Below are positions 43,383 to 52,070 of a stretch of 64,000 nucleotides of DNA, piece after piece. Source of the DNA: Bacillota bacterium (lineage in GTDB: Bacteria; Bacillota; Dehalobacteriia; UBA4068; UBA4997); contig JAETNY010000010.1 of assembly GCA_021771915.1 (NCBI GenBank), positions 1 through 64,000 of the forward strand, read 5' to 3'. The notes below the pieces were generated by a model that saw nothing but the letters and a program-made list of their open reading frames with translations, did not search any database and was not told the origin of the DNA. Both the position numbers and the translations under genes were made by a program. Numbering within the stretch: position 1 is the stretch's first letter; every line of letters starts with the position of its first letter.

Positions 43383-44033
43383 TTAGAAGTTCTGCAACTT
43401 GTCTTTTAATATACGGCAGCCAGGCAGCAGCAAGCCGCCAACGGCGTTACCCAGCGTCATAATCAGCAGCCAAAGCCAGGTGTGGGCATTCCAGACGTCG
43501 GCCATGGCAAAATAAAACATGTTGGCAACGCAGTGTTCAAAGCCGCAGATAATAAAGACGGCTACGCCGAAGAACAATCCCAGATATTTGCCCAGTTCAT
43601 GGCCGTTACTACGGAAACCATCAACGGCAATATACATTAATATATTACAAAAAACAGCAAGCACAAAAATGCTTAAAGCGCCGTCGGCCAGCTTAACAGC
43701 GGCTATATTGCCGGCTTTTTCGGTAAAGGCTGATGACAGACGCGTCATGTTCAGCAGCGCGGCCACCGTACAGGTGCCGAGCAGATTGCCCAGCCAAACC
43801 ACCAGCAGAAACAGCAGGTATGACGGGGGTTGTCCCCAGGTATAGCCTACCTTGCCGGTGAACAGGTTGAAGCCGTTAACGCAGACTGTAAATAAACCAA
43901 CGGTGAAGAACAGGGCGCCGAGAATTTTGTTGTCAATGGCCAGAAAAACGGCGCCGCCCAGGCCAATGGCCAGACCGGCCAAAATGGCATAAATAAAATC
44001 GGCCAAAAGTGTGGGAAAATATTTTTCTTTCAT
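43383..44033 (-). CDS. Formate/nitrite transporter family protein
   Basis: The 216-residue membrane protein has six hydrophobic helices and FNT hallmarks: IYAILAGLAIGLGGAVFLAI, the central NLFTGK motif, VWLGNLLGTCTVAAL and ICGFEHCVANMFYFAM with the central His. FNT channels conduct formate, nitrite or hydrosulfide. It sits directly upstream of sufC in the same direction. A hydrosulfide or formate role linked to iron-sulfur assembly is possible but unproven. Confidence 0.92.
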   Translation of the reverse strand: MKEKYFPTLLADFIYAILAGLAIGLGGAVFLAIDNKILGALFFTVGLFTVCVNGFNLFTGKVGYTWGQPPSYLLFLLVVWLGNLLGTCTVAALLNMTRLSSAFTEKAGNIAAVKLADGALSIFVLAVFCNILMYIAVDGFRSNGHELGKYLGLFFGVAVFIICGFEHCVANMFYFAMADVWNAHTWLWLLIMTLGNAVGGLLLPGCRILKDKLQNF

Positions 44034-44063
44034 ATTATAGTATCCTTAATTGTTCATATTTAT

Positions 44064-44543
44064 TTAAGCCTGCCAATCTTTGCAGACATTGACCCATTTC
44101 TGGCTTTTGCTCAGGCGTTCCAACTCTTCCAGATTTAAGCGTACCGCGCTGTTGCTGCTGCCGGCAGCCGGGTAAACGGTTGTAAAACGGCGCAGTGATT
44201 CGTCAAGATACACTTTAACGCCGGGATTTATGGCAAAGGGACAAACGCCGCCCACAGCATGGCCGATTACGCTTTCTGCGTCAGCGGCCGGCAGCATTTT
44301 GGCTTTGAAACCAAATTCCTGTTTAAAGCGAGAGTTGTCAACTTTGGCGTCGCCAGCCGCAACAATTAGCAGACAGCCGTTTTCCGGCTCAATAAAGGCC
44401 AGACTTTTGGCGATATGCGCCGGCTCACAGCCCACGGCTTTGGCCGCCATTTCTACCGTGGCGCTGGCTCCCGGTTCTGTAAATTCCAGAATACGGTCAG
44501 CTAGTCCCTGACTGGTTAAATACTGTTTAACTTTTTCTAACAT
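44064..44543 (-). CDS. YbaK/EbsC-family aminoacyl-tRNA deacylase
   Basis: The 159-residue protein belongs to the YbaK/ProX editing-domain family, which hydrolyses mischarged tRNA (typically Cys-tRNA-Pro or Ala-tRNA-Pro). Conserved parts are AKAVGCEPAHIAKSLAFIE with the substrate-binding Lys, LIVAAGDAKVDNSRFKQ and VGGVCPFAIN. It leads a leftward run with the FNT gene (30 bases), sufC and sufB. An AGGAGG site lies upstream. Confidence 0.92.
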   Translation of the reverse strand: MLEKVKQYLTSQGLADRILEFTEPGASATVEMAAKAVGCEPAHIAKSLAFIEPENGCLLIVAAGDAKVDNSRFKQEFGFKAKMLPAADAESVIGHAVGGVCPFAINPGVKVYLDESLRRFTTVYPAAGSSNSAVRLNLEELERLSKSQKWVNVCKDWQA

Positions 44544-44675
44544 TATGTTTATACCTCCTATAAGAAACTGCGGTAATTACTTTTTATGTTTAAAAATTTT
44601 ATTACCTAGCTTTTTAATAGACTATCTGTTTATTTTATACATATACAGGCAATTTGTCAAGCTTTTTGGCCTATA

Positions 44676-44718
44676 AAATAACAGCCGCGTTTCTATGAGT
44701 GGAAGGCTGCTGTTATTT
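44676..44718. terminator. Hairpin between the ybaK operon and the two-component genes
   Basis: AAATAACAGC and GCTGTTATTT form a perfect 10-bp stem with flanking GC pairs. It lies upstream of the rightward response regulator and does not obviously end any transcript in the window. Confidence 0.5.
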
Positions 44719-44757
44719 GTTGCAATTTAGGTAAGACAGATAGAATTGAAAAAAGTA

Positions 44758-44811
44758 CAAGCCTGCACCGTAAGGTGTGGGCTTGCTTTTTGTTTTAAAA
44801 GTTGCTAAAAT
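44758..44811 (+). promoter_or_regulatory. Hairpin overlapping the promoter of the response-regulator gene
   Basis: CAAGCC-TG-CACC and GGTG-TG-GGCTTG form a terminator-like stem followed by TTTTTG. The same bases contain TTGCTT (44783-44788), which with TAAAAT (44806-44811) forms a sigma-A promoter with a 17-base spacer. Confidence 0.6.
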
Positions 44812-44833
44812 ATAGGAACAAGGGGGAGCGTTT

Positions 44834-45505
44834 ATGTATAAAATTTTGCTGGTGGAAGATGATCGGGCTATTGCGCAGGCCATTTGCCGCCACATTACGG
44901 CTTGGGGGTTGGAAATTAAGGCGGCCGGTAATTTCCGGGATATTATGGCCGAGTTTTTAGCATATGACCCTCAGCTGGTGCTGCTGGATATTTCTCTGCC
45001 TTATTTTAACGGTTATCATTGGTGTGAACAAATCCGTCAAATTTCCAGGGTGCCGATAATCTTCATTTCTTCGGCGGCGGATAATTTGAATATTGTAATG
45101 GCTATCAATCAGGGCGCTGATGATTTTATTGCCAAGCCGTTTGATTTAACAGTATTGACGGCGAAAATTCAGGCGGCGCTGCGCCGGGCCTATAATTTTA
45201 CGGGTCAGACCGTTGCCTTGCAGCACCGCGGCGCTCGGCTGAATATTGGTAATGCAAGCCTGACTTATCAGGAGCAACGATTGGATTTAAGCAAAAACGA
45301 CCTGCGCATTTTACAGGTTTTACTGGAAAATCAGGGCAGTGTAGTCAGCCGTAACACTTTAATGGAGCGGCTTTGGGAAACAAACAGTTTTATTGATGAA
45401 AATACGCTGACGGTCAGTGTGGCGCGCCTGCGCAAAAAGCTGGACGCGATTGGACTGACGGATTTTATCAGCACCAAAAAAGGTCTGGGTTATGTTATCC
45501 TTTAA
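44834..45505 (+). CDS. OmpR-family response regulator (BceR/GraR-like)
   Basis: The 223-residue protein has a receiver domain (residues 1-115) with acidic pocket VEDD, phosphoacceptor Asp in LVLLDISLPYFNGYHW and Lys in FIAKPFD. A winged-helix DNA-binding domain follows (about residues 130-223), with NTLMERLWETNSFIDENTLT and VARLRKKL. The sequence is closest in type to BceR/GraR, regulators of cell-envelope stress defence. It is 30 bases upstream of the kinase gene. No BceAB-like transporter genes follow in the window. Confidence 0.92.
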   Translation: MYKILLVEDDRAIAQAICRHITAWGLEIKAAGNFRDIMAEFLAYDPQLVLLDISLPYFNGYHWCEQIRQISRVPIIFISSAADNLNIVMAINQGADDFIAKPFDLTVLTAKIQAALRRAYNFTGQTVALQHRGARLNIGNASLTYQEQRLDLSKNDLRILQVLLENQGSVVSRNTLMERLWETNSFIDENTLTVSVARLRKKLDAIGLTDFISTKKGLGYVIL

Positions 45506-45535
45506 TTTAGTTAAAAACAGAAAGGCGGCGGCAAT

Positions 45536-46546
45536 ATGCAGATTTTTCTGAAGTATTTGCAAAATCATTTGTTGGGGCTGCTTTTGCCGCCGATTTGGGC
45601 GCTGTTTCTGTTTACTATTTTTTGGCTTTATCAGCTGCCGCTTTTCACGCTGTTTTATGCGCTGCTTGTTTGTCTGCTGATTAGCTTGCTGTTTATAGCA
45701 GTCGATTATTGGCGTTGGCGTCGCCTGCATTTGTCAATGCAGGGGCTGGGTGTGGTTTTGCAGGTGGATTATCACCAGCTGCCGCCGCCTAAAAATTTAT
45801 TGGAGCAGGACTGGCACGATATTTTTATGGAAGTTTGCGATTATAAACAGCAGCAGTTGGAAACGATGCAGGCGGTTTGTAGCAATATGACAGATTATTT
45901 TACCGTTTGGGGACACCAAATTAAAACGCCGTTGGCGGCGCTGCGCTTACAGCTGCAAGGTGAGCCGCTGGAGCAGGTGCAGGAGATTGAAAGTTATGTG
46001 GAAATGCTGCTGACCTATTTGCATTTGGAGGCCAAGGCCAGCGATTATGTTATTCGGCAGACGGATTTGGACGATGTGGTGCAGCAGGCGGTGCGCCATT
46101 TTGCGCCCCAGTTTATTCGCCGTCATCTGCGCCTGAATTATCAGCCTTTTGGCGTGAGCGCCCTGACGGACGCGCGCTGGCTGCTTTTTGTGCTGGAGCA
46201 GGTTCTGGCTAACGCCTTGAAATATACGCCAGATGTAGCTCCGCCCCAGGAAAATACAATTACTATCTCTCTGGAGCCGCCGCTTACCCTTTGCGTGGCG
46301 GATACCGGCATTGGCATCGCGCCGGAGGATTTGGCGCGTATTTTTGACCAGGGCTATACCGGTCAAAACGGCCGGGCGCTTGATACGGTCAGCCTGCCCG
46401 GTCAGCAGAAAGCCAGCGGCTTGGGTTTGTATCTCTGTCAGCGTATTTGCGCCAATTTGGGGCACCGCATTTGGGCACATTCTGTGCTTGACGAGGGTAC
46501 GGTAATAAAAATTGATTTAGCCAGCCGGCCGCAGATTTGGGAGTAA
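45536..46546 (+). CDS. Intramembrane-sensing histidine kinase (BceS/GraS-like)
   Basis: The 336-residue kinase has two transmembrane helices close together near the N terminus (about residues 15-57) and almost no external loop, as in intramembrane-sensing kinases. The phosphoacceptor His lies in TVWGHQIKTPLAALRLQL. The ATP-binding domain includes EQVLANALKYTP (N box), VADTGIGIAPEDLARIF and SGLGLYLCQRICANLG. BceS-type kinases normally sense through an ABC transporter. None is encoded here, so the partner is elsewhere or absent. Confidence 0.92.
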   Translation: MQIFLKYLQNHLLGLLLPPIWALFLFTIFWLYQLPLFTLFYALLVCLLISLLFIAVDYWRWRRLHLSMQGLGVVLQVDYHQLPPPKNLLEQDWHDIFMEVCDYKQQQLETMQAVCSNMTDYFTVWGHQIKTPLAALRLQLQGEPLEQVQEIESYVEMLLTYLHLEAKASDYVIRQTDLDDVVQQAVRHFAPQFIRRHLRLNYQPFGVSALTDARWLLFVLEQVLANALKYTPDVAPPQENTITISLEPPLTLCVADTGIGIAPEDLARIFDQGYTGQNGRALDTVSLPGQQKASGLGLYLCQRICANLGHRIWAHSVLDEGTVIKIDLASRPQIWE

Positions 46547-46554
46547 ATGTTCAT

Positions 46555-46593
46555 AAAAAACAAGCCGGCCCATCTTGGGGCTGGCTTGTTTTT
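46555..46593. terminator. Bidirectional terminator between the kinase gene and glnQ-like gene
   Basis: AAAAACAAGCC-G-GCCC pairs with GGGC-T-GGCTTGTTTTT. It serves the rightward kinase gene and the leftward transporter genes. Confidence 0.88.
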
Positions 46594-46598
46594 GGCTT

Positions 46599-47363
46599 TT
46601 AATTATGAATAACGGAACTTAAAAAATTTTTCAGACGCTCACTCTGTGGATTATCAAAAATATCTCGGGGCGAACCCTGTTCAATAATAGAGCCGTCCGC
46701 CATGAAGATAACCCGGTCTGCCACCTCCCGGGCAAAGCCCATTTCATGCGTTACAACCAGCATAGTCATGCGCTGCTCGGCCAGGGTTTTCATTACGTTT
46801 AATACCTCGCCGGTAATTTCCGGATCCAATGCCGAGGTTGGCTCATCGAATAGCATTAATTCCGGCTGCATGGCCAGTCCGCGCGCAATGGCGACGCGTT
46901 GTTTCTGGCCGCCGGAAAGCTGCGCCGGATAACGCTCGGCTTTGTCGGCCAGTCCCACCATTTCTAAAAGGCGTTTGGCCTCGGCCGCGGCTTCATCGGT
47001 GGGTTGTTTTTTTACCTTAATTGGCGCGTAGGTAATATTCGCCAGTGCTGTCATATGCGGAAAAAGGTTAAAATGCTGGAAAATCATGCCGATTTCACTG
47101 CAAATTCGGCGGATTTCTTTTTCCGGCAGATATTCCGGCTTGCCCTGTGGGGAGGTTACCAGCGTTCGGCCGTTGATAATAATTTCCCCAGAGGTTATTT
47201 TTTCCAGATAGTTGACGGAGCGCAGCAGGGTGCTTTTGCCGGAACCGGAGGGGCCGATGATTGCCACGGTTTCTCCTTTGGCAACATGCAGGGATACATT
47301 GTTTAGCGCCTGCACATTGCCAAAGCGTTTGCAAATGTTGTTTAATTCCAGTAAGGCGGCCAT
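46599..47363 (-). CDS. Polar amino acid ABC transporter ATPase (GlnQ/HisP type)
   Basis: The 254-residue ATPase has Walker [19 protein letters not shown], a Q-loop in [19 protein letters not shown], the signature [17 protein letters not shown], Walker [15 protein letters not shown] and the H-loop [10 protein letters not shown]. These are typical of amino-acid importers for glutamine, cystine or other polar amino acids. It is downstream of the permease gene, two bases apart, in a leftward operon. Confidence 0.95.
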   Translation of the reverse strand: MAALLELNNICKRFGNVQALNNVSLHVAKGETVAIIGPSGSGKSTLLRSVNYLEKITSGEIIINGRTLVTSPQGKPEYLPEKEIRRICSEIGMIFQHFNLFPHMTALANITYAPIKVKKQPTDEAAAEAKRLLEMVGLADKAERYPAQLSGGQKQRVAIARGLAMQPELMLFDEPTSALDPEITGEVLNVMKTLAEQRMTMLVVTHEMGFAREVADRVIFMADGSIIEQGSPRDIFDNPQSERLKNFLSSVIHN

Positions 47364-47365
47364 GG

Positions 47366-48064
47366 TTATTCACTCCTCTGTTCATGCCGGGAAAAGCGTT
47401 TTTCCAAATAACTTTGCAGTTTGGTCAGGGCAAAAGTCAGTATCAGGTAAATGATGGCGGCCAGCAAATAGGCCATCAGGTTGCCGTCGCGGTTTACGGC
47501 GGCGCGTGAGGCTTTTAGCAACTCCGTCACACCCAGTGCATAAACCAGCGAGGTATCCTTAACCAGTGTAATCATCTCATTGCCCACGGCCGGTAGCACT
47601 ACGCGTACCATTTGCGGCAGCACAATACCGCAAATAGTCTGCGTGCGGCTTAAACCAAGACAGGCGGCGGCTTCATATTGCCCCCGGTCAATGGATTTAA
47701 TGCCGCCGCGGTAAATTTCAGAGAGATAAGCGGCATAATTCAGCACAAAAGTAATCATGGCCGAGGTTACTGCGTCAATCATCAAGCCAGTATAGATAGG
47801 CAGAATAAAATAGACAAAAAACAGTTGCAACATCAGCGGCGTGCCGCGGAAAATGAAAACATAAAAACGGCAGAACCAGCGTATTGGCCACCAGCGGCTT
47901 TCACTGCCTAACGCCAGCGGCAGACCCAGCGGAATAGAAAAAATCAGGGTGACCAGAAACACCTTGATAGTCATGAGCGTGCCTTTAAGCAGGGAGGGCA
48001 GAATTAGTTCTGCATAATTCAGGTTGGCGGATAGCCAGTCTGTAAAATCAGCCAGAAAATCCAT
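47366..48064 (-). CDS. Polar amino acid ABC transporter permease (HisMQ type)
   Basis: The 232-residue membrane protein has five predicted helices and the HisM/GlnP EAA motif near residue 155 ([21 protein letters not shown]). IEIYRGGIK-like ([16 protein letters not shown]) precedes it, as is usual. It forms the membrane channel with the adjacent ATPase. A hairpin separates it from the upstream binding-protein gene. Confidence 0.94.
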   Translation of the reverse strand: MDFLADFTDWLSANLNYAELILPSLLKGTLMTIKVFLVTLIFSIPLGLPLALGSESRWWPIRWFCRFYVFIFRGTPLMLQLFFVYFILPIYTGLMIDAVTSAMITFVLNYAAYLSEIYRGGIKSIDRGQYEAAACLGLSRTQTICGIVLPQMVRVVLPAVGNEMITLVKDTSLVYALGVTELLKASRAAVNRDGNLMAYLLAAIIYLILTFALTKLQSYLEKRFSRHEQRSE

Positions 48065-48087
48065 AGCAAAAATCCTTTATTCCAAAG

Positions 48088-48124
48088 CAGTTCAACAGCG
48101 CCCGGCAAAGGCACTGTTGAACTG
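48088..48124 (-). terminator. Attenuating hairpin between binding-protein and permease genes
   Basis: CAGTTCAACAG and CTGTTGAACTG form a perfect 11-bp stem with a loop of about 15 bases. It lacks a strong T run. It probably lowers downstream expression or protects the binding-protein mRNA, so that more binding protein than permease is made. Confidence 0.65.
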
Positions 48125-48153
48125 GGGTTGTTATTATCAATTAAGTTATAGGT

Positions 48154-49032
48154 TTAATCCACCAGAATAACAATATTGGTGCCGAACCATTTTTCAGAAA
48201 TTTCCGCAGCCTTGCCGTTATCAATCAAAGCCTGAATAGCTTCATTAATTTTATCAGCTACGTCAGTTTCACCCTTGCGGCAGCCGATTGCATAGAAGTC
48301 GTCGCCAAAGCCAAAATCACAAACGCTCATAGCGTTATCCATGTTGGCGTTTTTGTATTCGCCCAGCACCTGGTCAACCACAATAGCCTGTACGCGGCCG
48401 CCCTGCATAGCCAGAATGGCTTCGTCATAAGTGGCGTATTCGGTAACATTAGCTTCAAAGGTGCTCCAATCCGGGTTTGCCTGCATGGTGGAAAGCGCCG
48501 CACTGCTAACCTGTGTACCCAGAGTTACATTGGCCAAATCTGCGGTAGATGTAATATTCAGTTCAGGGTCTAAGGTCATGATTATGATTTTATTGTTCAA
48601 ATATTTTTTAGTCAGAGAATAAGCCTCAATACGTTCCGGCAGGACTGACATGCCGTTCCAGATGCAGTCAATGCGTTTGGAGGAAAGTTCCATATCTTTG
48701 GCGTCCCAGTCGATAGGCTTGAAAGTAACATCAAGACCCAGATATTCGCCGGCAGCATTGGCCAAATCAATATCAAAGCCCACCAGATTGCCGTCCTCAT
48801 CGCGGAAGCCCATCGGTGCAAAGGCGTCGTCCAGGCCGACAATTAACTCGCCTTTATTTTCTATGTAGGCCCAACCGGTCAGTTCAGTTTCGTTCTGCTG
48901 ATTATTGGCATTGTTTGCGTTCTGTTTTTGGTCAGAGTCAGAGCAGGCGGCCAACAGCCCCATAGCCAACAGACAGCTTAAAACCAGCAAAAATTTCTTC
49001 ATTAAATTTTTCTTCATTTTGTAATCGCTCAC
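48154..49032 (-). CDS. Polar amino acid ABC transporter substrate-binding lipoprotein
   Basis: A signal peptide with lipobox LLAAC at about residue 30 marks it as a lipoprotein. The mature part (bacterial SBP_bac_3 fold) has GELIVGLDDAFAPMGFRDEDG, LVGFDIDLANAAGEYLGLDV and a C-terminal CRKGETDVADKINEAIQALI. The Asp in VGFDIDLA and the Arg usually found in this family contact the amino acid. The substrate is not determined. The start is either GTG at 49032 (292 residues) or ATG at 49017 (287 residues). Confidence 0.93.
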   Translation of the reverse strand: MSDYKMKKNLMKKFLLVLSCLLAMGLLAACSDSDQKQNANNANNQQNETELTGWAYIENKGELIVGLDDAFAPMGFRDEDGNLVGFDIDLANAAGEYLGLDVTFKPIDWDAKDMELSSKRIDCIWNGMSVLPERIEAYSLTKKYLNNKIIIMTLDPELNITSTADLANVTLGTQVSSAALSTMQANPDWSTFEANVTEYATYDEAILAMQGGRVQAIVVDQVLGEYKNANMDNAMSVCDFGFGDDFYAIGCRKGETDVADKINEAIQALIDNGKAAEISEKWFGTNIVILVD

Positions 49033-49151
49033 TTTCTTTTGGTAAAAATAAAAAATAGTAGAAATTGCCGAGGCAAAATCTGCTTTATTTCGCTAAAGTG
49101 ATAATATCATAAACCCCGGGTAATGTCAAGCATTTTTTTAAAAATTTATTA

Positions 49152-49180
49152 TTGACAAAAATAGCCTTGTGTGGTATAAT
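49152..49180 (+). promoter_or_regulatory. Strong sigma-A promoter of the tRNA-Pro gene
   Basis: TTGACA (49152-49157) and TATAAT (49175-49180) are both perfect consensus hexamers with an optimal 17-base spacer, 12 bases upstream of the tRNA. Confidence 0.92.
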
Positions 49181-49192
49181 AATCTGCGTTGA

Positions 49193-49269
49193 CGAGGTGT
49201 GGCTCAGTTTGGTAGAGCGCTGCGTTCGGGACGCAGAGGCCGCAGGTTCGAATCCTGTCACCTCGACCA
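49193..49269 (+). tRNA. tRNA-Pro, anticodon CGG
   Basis: CGAGGTG and CACCTCG form the seven-pair acceptor stem, with discriminator A and an encoded CCA end. The D arm contains TGGTAGAGC. The anticodon stem GCTGCG/CGCAG closes a loop TTCGGGA with anticodon CGG. The T arm has GGTTCGAATCC. A C1-G72 pair with A73 is the signature of bacterial proline tRNA. The gene stands alone and is not part of a tRNA cluster. Confidence 0.96.
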
Positions 49270-49301
49270 CCTTGGTGTATGTATGAAATAGCTACACAAT
49301 A

Positions 49302-49334
49302 AAGAAGCCGTCTGTTTAGCAGGCGGCTTCTTTT
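49302..49334 (+). terminator. Intrinsic terminator after tRNA-Pro
   Basis: AAGAAGCCG-T-CTG pairs with CAG-G-CGGCTTCTTTT around TTTAG, ending in a T run. Confidence 0.85.
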
Positions 49335-49502
49335 GTGAATGTTAGAATTTATTTAAGCAAATTTATAAAAATATAGGTGCAAAATTATTTTTTCTATGGT
49401 ATAATATAGTATAATTTTATCTTGAACAGATTGGACAAATTTAGGTGCTATTTGCCTTGTTAGGTATAGCTGGACTTAAGCAGGGAAATGGGGTCTTTAG
49501 TA

Positions 49503-52070
49503 ATGAAAGAGCCGGTAAATCAAATCAGAAAAAATAAGGGCATTTATTTTTTTCTACCTATTATATTAATTTTTTGTATTTTAGGAACGCTTGTTTTTTC
49601 GATATCCCAGAAAATATCACGTGAAATGTCTGATTCCGCAATCCAGAACCTGAGTGAGAGTCTGGATTTAATTAAGTGTACCATAGAATCTATTTTTAAT
49701 AATGAAACAGAATTTCAAATGCTGATTGCCCAGGAATTGGCGCGTGTGGATAATCCGGAAGAATATGTTCTTAATTATGAAAAAAATCGAACAATAGCTA
49801 AAATTTCTTTGATTATGGCCGGACAAACGCAGGGTGTTTCCAATGTCGATGAGGTTTTTTCGGCTGACGAACTGGATTTTTCGGCTGATAATATGATAAA
49901 CGGCTTGTCGGTTTCACAATCATATGTGAACTATATGGGCACCTGGGCTTATTCCATTAAATGTCCGGTGCAGAAAAACGGCCAGGAAATTGCCACGCTT
50001 TATATGGAATATACCTATGATTTGATTGACCGTTTTCTGCCGGAGGGCTTTTATAATGCGCAGGCCACGCTCTATATCATGGACGCTGAAAGCGAGCGTT
50101 TTGTTTTAAAACCGGAGGGTATGGGCAAGCGCAGTGCCGGTCATCTGAATTTGGACGATTTTTACCGCGCCAATAATATTATAGATGACTCTCTCAGAAC
50201 AGAAGTAAAGGATTGCTTAACCAATAATCAGAATATTTTGTTTTATCATTATATTCGTGGTGTGCATGCGCTTAATTATATGTGGTCAGTTAATGACGGT
50301 AATATTTTCCTGATTGGTTATGTGCCTGTTGAAGCCATTCAGCAGGAGGGCAAAACGGTTAACCAGAACCTTATTCTGGTTGTTGTGTCAATGTTGCTGG
50401 CTTTCTTCTTTTGCTGTCTTTTATATTATTTCAATCAGTGTCAGCAGCAAAAAATAGCCCGGGAAAGGGAAACGGAAAGGGAGATACACAATAAACAGTT
50501 ATCTGAAGCCTTGTTGGCGGCGCAGATTGCCAGCAATTCCAAAACGATGTTTCTTTCCAATATGTCGCATGATATCCGCACGCCAATGAATGCGGTTTTG
50601 GGCTTTGCGCGTCTGCTGACAACAGAAGCGGAAAATCCGGTTAAGGTCAGGGATTATACCAGCAAAATTATGGCTTCTGGTCAGCATTTGCTCAGCCTTA
50701 TTAATGATGTTTTAGATGTTTCTAAAATTGAAAGCGGTAAGGTTGTGCTTAATATTGAGGAATTCACTCTGAATGATTTGGTGGCTTCTGTTGACGCGAT
50801 TATTCAGCCAATGGCCAAGGCCAAACAGCAGAATTTTCATGTTGAGGTTACCGGAATTAAGCATGAATATCTGTTGGGCGATGAAACCAGAATGAACCAG
50901 ATTTTAATTAATCTGCTTTCCAATGCCGTTAAATATACGCCAAATGGCGGTACTATCTGGTTCAGAATTATCGGCCAGAAGCAGCGCTCCAACCAATATG
51001 AGCATATTCGTATTGAGGTTGAGGATAATGGTTATGGCATGACCCAGGAATATCTGGCTACAATTTTTGAAGCCTTTACGCGTGCCGAGAACAGCACTAC
51101 CAATAAGGTACAGGGGACAGGTCTGGGCATGGCGATTACCAAGAATATTGTGGAACTGATGGGCGGCAGTATTGACGTAAGCAGTGAGGTCAATAAGGGC
51201 AGCCTGTTTAAGGTGGATTTGGAATTTCGTATTCCTGAAGTGCAGATGGAGCGGAAATTCTGGGCGGAAAGCGGTATCAAACGTATTTTGGCCGTGGTGG
51301 AAGACTCTGAAACGGGCGATAATATTAAAACCTTGATGGACGATATGGGCGTTGAGGTGGACTTGGCGCTGGATTTATCAGAGGCCAGGCAGTTGCTGGC
51401 TGCTGGACAGAGTTATCAGGTTGTTCTGCTGGACTGGTTTTTGCCTGATTTGGCCGGATTGCCGGCCTTAAAACAGTTGCGTGGTTTTTTGCCGGATAGC
51501 ACGCCGATTTTCTGCTTGGCGGCTTATGATACAGAGGGGTTGGAGGCTGCGCTGGAAATTGAGAATGTGGATATTATCAATAAACCATTTTTTGTGTCGG
51601 CCTTTAAGGAGAGACTTTTGATTATACAATCCGGTGAAGATAAAACGGAGGATTTGGAACCGGAAATAGAAGATAATTTGGAGGGGTTGCATTTTCTGGC
51701 CGCAGAGGATAATGAGATTAACGCCGAGATTTTAACGGAGATTTTGGATATGGAGGGGGCCAGCTGTGAAATTGTGGAAAATGGCCAGCTGGCTGTGGAG
51801 CGCTTTGCGCAGGCCTCTATCGCTGAATTTGACGCGATTTTAATGGACGTTCAAATGCCAGTTATGAACGGTTATGATGCAACCAGGGCTATCCGGGCTT
51901 TGGCGCGTGACGATGCCCGGGAAATTCCGATTATTGCCATGACGGCTAACGCCTTTGCGGAAGATGAAAAGGCGGCTTTAGACGCTGGTATGAACGCACA
52001 TGTGGCTAAACCGATTGATGTTGATTTGTTGAAAAAGGTTATAAGACAATATACTAAACGGGAGGCATAG
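49503..52070 (+). CDS. Hybrid sensor histidine kinase with two receiver domains
   Basis: The 855-residue protein has a transmembrane helix at about residues 12-35, an external sensor domain to about residue 295 (double-Cache-like length) and a second helix at about 295-320. A coiled linker follows. Then come HisKA with phosphoacceptor His in FLSNMSHDIRTPMNAVLGFA, HATPase_c (NLLSNAVKYTPNGGTIWFRI; VEDNGYGMTQEYL; GTGLGMAITKNIVELMGG), receiver 1 (phosphoacceptor in VVLLDWFLPDLAG) and receiver 2 (AILMDVQMPVMNGYDATRAI). Receiver 1 lacks the usual DD pair at its start, so it may be degenerate. No Hpt domain or output regulator is adjacent. It abuts the solute-binding lipoprotein gene. ATG at 49488 is an alternative start. 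Confidence 0.92.
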   Translation: MKEPVNQIRKNKGIYFFLPIILIFCILGTLVFSISQKISREMSDSAIQNLSESLDLIKCTIESIFNNETEFQMLIAQELARVDNPEEYVLNYEKNRTIAKISLIMAGQTQGVSNVDEVFSADELDFSADNMINGLSVSQSYVNYMGTWAYSIKCPVQKNGQEIATLYMEYTYDLIDRFLPEGFYNAQATLYIMDAESERFVLKPEGMGKRSAGHLNLDDFYRANNIIDDSLRTEVKDCLTNNQNILFYHYIRGVHALNYMWSVNDGNIFLIGYVPVEAIQQEGKTVNQNLILVVVSMLLAFFFCCLLYYFNQCQQQKIARERETEREIHNKQLSEALLAAQIASNSKTMFLSNMSHDIRTPMNAVLGFARLLTTEAENPVKVRDYTSKIMASGQHLLSLINDVLDVSKIESGKVVLNIEEFTLNDLVASVDAIIQPMAKAKQQNFHVEVTGIKHEYLLGDETRMNQILINLLSNAVKYTPNGGTIWFRIIGQKQRSNQYEHIRIEVEDNGYGMTQEYLATIFEAFTRAENSTTNKVQGTGLGMAITKNIVELMGGSIDVSSEVNKGSLFKVDLEFRIPEVQMERKFWAESGIKRILAVVEDSETGDNIKTLMDDMGVEVDLALDLSEARQLLAAGQSYQVVLLDWFLPDLAGLPALKQLRGFLPDSTPIFCLAAYDTEGLEAALEIENVDIINKPFFVSAFKERLLIIQSGEDKTEDLEPEIEDNLEGLHFLAAEDNEINAEILTEILDMEGASCEIVENGQLAVERFAQASIAEFDAILMDVQMPVMNGYDATRAIRALARDDAREIPIIAMTANAFAEDEKAALDAGMNAHVAKPIDVDLLKKVIRQYTKREA

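Noticed and set aside
49085-49270. Minus-strand ORF of 61 codons across the tRNA
   Set aside because: It is the known false translation of the reverse strand of a tRNA gene (the GFEPAASASRT-type peptide).
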